From positions 434,001-498,000 of the forward strand of contig CAMPDV010000130.1 of the NCBI GenBank assembly GCA_946699065.1: a stretch of 64,000 bases of DNA, in the 5' to 3' direction. The notes below the pieces were generated by a model, which was not told the origin of the DNA, ran no database searches, and saw only the letters and a program-made list of their open reading frames with translations. A program made the position numbers and the translations under genes. This document shows, one piece after another, positions 59,429-64,000 of the stretch (positions within the stretch are counted from its first letter, which is position 1; each line of letters begins with the position of its first letter). The DNA comes from Loxodes magnus (lineage: Eukaryota > Ciliophora > Karyorelictea > Loxodida > Loxodidae).

Positions 59429-61021
59429 CACTATTTTTTATTTTAAAATGTTAAAATGCTAAAAAGTTTAAATTTGTAATTAAATGATAAAATTAATAAA
59501 AGAAACTTTATTAAAAGAAAATATAAACAAATATACTTTATATATAAATATAGAATTTAAAAATACAAACATAATAAATTAAACTTTTTATCTACAAAAA
59601 TAAAAAATTAATATCAATTATAAATCTAAAACAAAATAAAGGAATAAAACAACGCAAGCATTTTGCAGTTTTTAAATTGAATAAACTGAAAAAATAATAT
59701 AAAAATCAAAATGATTATAGATTGAAAAAGTGAAAATTAATTAATTTTAGTTTAAGATTAAGATTAAGATATAGAGAAATTTGATGTATGAGAAGAATCT
59801 GAAAAATAATAATTCAAATAATAAAATTTTAGACATTATTTCTAAATTTAATATCTAGGCTTATTATACTTTAGTTAATTATTATTATTTGTTTTGTACA
59901 ATTTTGATCAAAAAAGGAAAAATTACATTTTCTTTTAAAAAGTTAGATAAACTTTTAGTAAGAGAATAAAATTTTAAATTAGTTAACTATTTTAACATAA
60001 TTCTATTATAATTATAAATATTTGAGAAAACGAAGAGTAAAAAGTACAAAAATAATTTAGAAAAAAAGTAAAAATAAGATTAAAATTTTATTTCGGAAAC
60101 TTAAATTTAAAATACTATTCTTCTAGTAAAAATATTTCATTTTTACTAGCTTAACAATTCTATGAAAATAAATTTCTAAAATTTAACATATTTTTTAATA
60201 AGTATTTAAATAATTAAAGAAAGATTGAATAAATTATTTTGTTTAAATAACTAAATTTTAGTTAAAAAGTGAGTTTTATTTATAAATAAAATTTAGAAAA
60301 TTTATGCTAAATTAAATATTTAGACCAAGTTAATCAATTATACTTTAGCGAAGCATATTATTAAATTTTTATAACATGAGGTAATAAATATTTTTATATA
60401 CATTTTTTCTGAAAACTAATAAAAATTTTAATATTTAAAGATAAAAATCAAAAATAAAATGATTTTTCTTGATTTTTAGTGTTTTTGATTTATTAAAATC
60501 AAAAATAATAAATCCATAGAATAAAATAAGTCAAATTGTATTGTTTTTTAATTTCTATTTAGTATAAATAAATAATAAATATATTAACGTGATATCACTG
60601 TATATTGGTTAGTCAAGAATTAAGTTTAAAACAATTTTTTAGTGTTCTCTTAATTTAATTTTTTTTCTTGCCTTCTTTATTCAATCATATTCCTTCTTGA
60701 GGCATTTCTGTTTCTCCAAATGGGAAGTTTTATGTAATCATAATTCTTTATTTATTCAGATGAAAAAATCTTCTAAAATTAGATGTCTGCTTAAGAAAAT
60801 TGAAAGCCTCCTCAAAGTAATTACATCTTCCTCTTTATCTTCTGTCTGATATAAGGCATGAGAAAGCAGAGAATTTGACTTGGAACTAGAGCTTTGATGC
60901 TAACGAGAACCTTGAATAAATTAGGCTTATCTTCTTAAAGTGGTTAAGTAAAAGCCAAACTGACAGTAGCGTTAACCCATATTTTTTATTAATAAATAAT
61001 AAATAAGTTTAAATTAAAAAA

Positions 61022-61890
61022 ATGGTTGAAGATTTCAAGTCAGGCTTCTATACATCTCTTTCTAAGCCAAAAAGGAAGGGAGGAAGCAAGAAAAAAAGTT
61101 TTAATAATCTTAACAATCTTCTCTATCACAACCTTAACCAACACTGAACTAAAGACTTGAAATCTAACTAAACGAACGAAAGCCAATCTTGAAGAATATA
61201 CACATGGAAATTCCAACCTCAAGCGAGAAACTGAGGAAACAGATGAAGTCTGTTCTCCATCAGGAAGTATCAGAGTTCAACCCTTCTGGCCAGATGAGCA
61301 TGGAGTAGCTCATCAAAGTGGTACTGAACCTCCAGGAAGAGGTCAAGAGATTGAAGAAGGACAATGATATGCTGATGGTAAAGCTAGACCTAGCAGAAGG
61401 AATTGAGTCAAGACTTATGTCCTAGGAAAGAGATCTTAACGCCTTTTGGAATATCTCACAAAGTCAGACTAACGAATCCTAAAATTAGCTTTAGAAACAG
61501 ACTGAACTGGATAATAGACTCGGAAAAGTAGAAGAGAAATTGTAAATTTTTAAGAAAGAGTAAAGCGAAACTGGAGCTATACAAATGGAAATCGAAGCCT
61601 AGAAAGAGCAAACAAATCAAGGAAAATAATTCAAAATTAAAAAAAATGCTTCTGTTGTGGAAGCGTATGACATTTTTATCGGAATTGTTAGAAATTCTAA
61701 TAGAAATAAGGAAATATTGGATAAAAGAACAACAAAAGAAGAAAAAAAAAAAAGCAAGAATGAAAAGAATGTATTGCAACCCGGATGGTTCAATATACAA
61801 GATTAAGATGAAACCAAGGCAAGTTAAAGGAGGGAAAACCTGGAAAAATCCGAGTTCCCAATCTTGCTAAAATTGGGCGACCCGAAATTT
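61022..61890 (+). mobile_element. Element B coiled-coil ORF, best copy
   Basis: The N-terminal part from the ATG at 61022 reads MVEDFKSGFYTSLSKPKRKG (frame 2). From 61204 a different frame gives MEIPTSSEKLRKQ, EQLIKVVLNLQEEVKRLKK and a long coiled coil. The C-terminal block RMKRMYCNPDGSIYKIK and WKNPSSQS (61770-61868) is again in the first frame. Comparison with the copy at 8204 shows all three parts are conserved as protein, so the element needs two frame changes (frameshifting, introns or decay). The RNA ends in the double hairpin at 61899-61957. It is probably a retroelement ORF1-type protein; no polymerase is seen. Confidence 0.6.
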
Positions 61891-61898
61891 TATATTTA

Positions 61899-61957
61899 AC
61901 AGCAGGGAGCATGAACTGCTGTATTCCTGACGGGGTTTGAAATCCCTAAAACGGAAT
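61899..61957 (+). terminator. Double hairpin at the 3' end of element B
   Basis: Stem 1 is ACAGCAG/CTGCTGT (61899-61922). Stem 2 is ATTCC/GGAAT with inner GGG/CCC (61923-61957). The inner GGTTTGAAATCC resembles a tRNA T-arm but fits it poorly. It is copied at 51471-51529 and, with changed stem bases, at 8950-9009. Confidence 0.6.
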
Positions 61958-61989
61958 ACTTAAAATTAATATTATTATTATTATAATAA

Positions 61990-62310
61990 ATATGTTTATG
62001 GGGCACGTAGTACCTCCGAGGCGCGCAGCTCTTTAATAAAGATTTTAAAAGGATAAATTTCCTCGCTGAAATCTTCAACAGTGCTAGCATTCCCTTGTGA
62101 GTCTTGTCTTCTTTAGGCTGAAATCAGAATGCTACCCTAAGAGACCTTAGTATCTGGAATCTTTTATCATTAATACTGCTTGATGCCTCTTCAGTCTTTT
62201 CTTCTCTTGACTTTACCAAGATTCTTGCTTGGTTTTTCGCCTATGTGCACTTTCTGGTATCGGAGTTTAAGCCATATTCAGTTGGAAGATTATTCCAACC
62301 TATCTATATA
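61990..62310 (-). repeat. Short element with 3' hairpin (head type 1), right-arm copy
   Basis: This is the inverted copy of 51125-51430. The hairpin is near 62000-62032, with the GGGGCAC change shared by both arms. Confidence 0.55.
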
Positions 62311-62809
62311 TAATAGAAATTTAAGATAAAAAGATATTATGTATATTAAGTATTATTGTATTTAAATAAACAAGACTGTGAAATTATAACAAGCATTTTC
62401 TATTTTTAATAATAAAAGTCAGAAATAAAAGTTTATTTAGCAAGTTTTATTATCTTAGTAAAAGAAATTAATGCTTTATTTATTTTATCAAAAAGAATGA
62501 GAAATATTTCTAAAAAGCTTGAAAGAACAAAGTAAATTGAAGTTTATTAAAATAAGAAAAAATGGAAATAAATATTTTAATATGTTTAAAGAATATTTAT
62601 TAATTAGCAAAAATTAAAAGATTAATATAATACTTTAAGAGAAAAAAACTAGATATTTTGATATTATAAATGTCATAAAGGAAAAATAGAATTTTATGGA
62701 ATATTCATTTTAAATTCTTTTACCAATGGATAAAATACTTGTAGGATATAATAAAAATATACAATCATATAGCTAGAAAATAATAAAATTAGTAAAAAGG
62801 AAAATATAA

Positions 62810-63000
62810 TTAAAAAGATGGTATGGCCTGAGAATGCTGTCTTCGAGATTATCCGCTTTTGGTAGGGGCTTGAAGTCTGGCTGCTCATAGCGATAGAACT
62901 CTCTAATAGCTGTTTCTGGAAAACATCAGGATATCTCCGGTATTCTTAAAAAAGAGAGCATCGGGTCGTATAACTAGAAAGGAGTTTCTAGTTCTAAAAA
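62810..63000. repeat. GC-rich short element, truncated (type 2), right-arm copy
   Basis: This is the inverted copy of 50440-50625 with the same truncation. Confidence 0.55.
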
Positions 63001-63890
63001 TTCTTGAAGTTAGAAAGAAATTAAAAGAGAACGAAAACTTATAAAAAGATATTTAAACATGTAGCAGTACTTGACATCTTTTGAGAAGCTATAATTAAAA
63101 AAAGACGATTAGCAAGCAAATTCGAAAAGGAATACTCCTTTTCAAACAAAAAATTGACGGAAAATTATAGAGAAAGAAGTTTAGTAAATAAAAGCAACAT
63201 ATCCTTAGATTTTAGCTGACTTTAACTTATGAATCCTGGACTTGACATAAATTCAGGTAGACAAAAAACTTTTTTAAAATACATTTTCTATTGCCAAAAG
63301 CCTTTTCTTTTAAGTTTGATTAAAATTTTAAAATAAAAAAAGGAAATTTTTTTCTTTTTATTACACTTAAAAATTAAATTTTTAATTAATTGTTTATAAA
63401 TTAATTAAATTTTTGCTTTAACCTTAAATATAAAAGCATTCAAAAAATGTGGGTTTTTTATTCACTTGATTTTTAAATTTTAGTTTTTCTTAAATTGAAG
63501 ATTTAACTCTGTAAACTTTAAATAATTTAAATTGAAAATACTTATTTAAAGTATTTTTAAAGAAGTATAAGTTTCCCATTTCTTAAGAAAAATAAACTTA
63601 AATAAAAGTTTTCAGATATCTATTTTCTTCAGTTTAACCCGAATAAAAATGATAATAGTTTATATTTTTATTTTTTAAATAAAGTAGTTGAAAGTTTAAA
63701 TCTGCTTATATTGAATAATTCATCTAAAAGATAATATAAAATAATGATTTAAGAGGAAAATTTGATAAAGAATAGTTTTAATTTAAAAATAAATATAAAA
63801 CATCTAAAATTAAATTAACATTCAATGCATATTGGTTAAGCGTATTACACTTATTTTCATCTTATATTTATAAGATAATTTTATAAAAAT

Positions 63891-64000
63891 ATGGGAAGCT
63901 TATTAGAAACTTTTTGCATAAATTGTGGAGACAAAAAAAATTTAAACTAATTGAATAATAGTTTTTCAGATTAAATAAAAACGATAGCTTTTGTTGGTCC
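63891..64000 (+). CDS. Arf/Arl-like small GTPase, copy 7' (cut by the window end)
   Basis: This is the first 36 codons of the copy of 49004-49537, starting MGSLLETFCINCGDK and reaching AFVG at the edge of the P-loop. The sequence has an extra Asn-type change (NNSFS against NQSFS) but no break. Confidence 0.8.

Larger units (their letters stand above)
52890..60540. repeat. Loop module of palindrome B (module M, minus orientation)
   Basis: This is the reverse complement of about 19110-27275. It lacks the 846 bp insertion and parts of the 26.2-26.5 kb fragment, and has its own 540 bp insertion at 53571-54100. All GTPase, W and Gag-like loci of the other module are present in the same relative order. 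Confidence 0.9.
60541..64000. repeat. Palindrome B, right arm (runs off the window)
   Basis: This is the reverse complement of 49428-52889. It still matches at the last base of the window, so the palindrome continues beyond it. Confidence 0.93.

Noticed and set aside
61923..61957. tRNA-like T-arm or Pol III B box
   Set aside because: GGTTTGAAATCC has the wrong base at the invariant C, no A box or acceptor stem was found, and the diverged copy at 8973 loses the motif while keeping the stem.

Overview
The window is about 23-25% GC nuclear DNA from a protist that has given all three stop codons a sense meaning. Conserved protein families read through only if TAA and TAG are a polar residue (Gln by ciliate precedent) and TGA is Trp. 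TGA and TGG interchange at the same Trp position in one GTPase family. Gene ends seem to use the same three codons, often as tandem stops. This fits ciliates such as Condylostoma (ambiguous TAA/TAG/TGA) or the karyorelict code. No rRNA, canonical tRNA, telomere, CRISPR or bacterial signal was seen. Because no codon is a hard stop, open frames mean little here. Coding calls rest on motifs, homology between copies and protein-like composition.

Layout. The window is built from two large, diverged palindromes. Palindrome A has its left arm at 1-19069 and its right arm at 27625-33963. The right arm is the reverse complement of the left minus a 12.7 kb segment (5195-17922) flanked by an 11 bp direct repeat. 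Its loop is an 8.6 kb module (19070-27624). Palindrome B has arms 49428-52889 and 60541-64000 (running off the window). Its loop, 52890-60540, is the same module in reverse orientation. The 15 kb at 33964-49427 is single copy.

Genes. The dominant family is a set of at least 14 loci for short (about 166-196 aa) Arf/Arl-like GTPases. They have an N-terminal Met-Gly plus cysteines, a good P-loop and an NKxD box, but no DxxG switch II box. They sit in both arms and both loops. Beside some of them is a second repeated small ORF (family W). A TRIM-like RING/B-box/coiled-coil/propeller gene (13655-15733) lies in the 12.7 kb segment. A beta-helix (Pmp-like) membrane protein gene with many frame changes fills about 35.8-41.5 kb.

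Mobile DNA. There are many copies of Gag-like ORFs with CCHC-type zinc knuckles, mostly decayed. A second coiled-coil ORF family ends in two 3' hairpins. Several short GC-richer elements share a 3' hairpin followed by a TATAATCAAATTTATTTA-like tail. Three insertions can be dated against an empty or interrupted site and have candidate target-site duplications. No reverse transcriptase or transposase was recognised.
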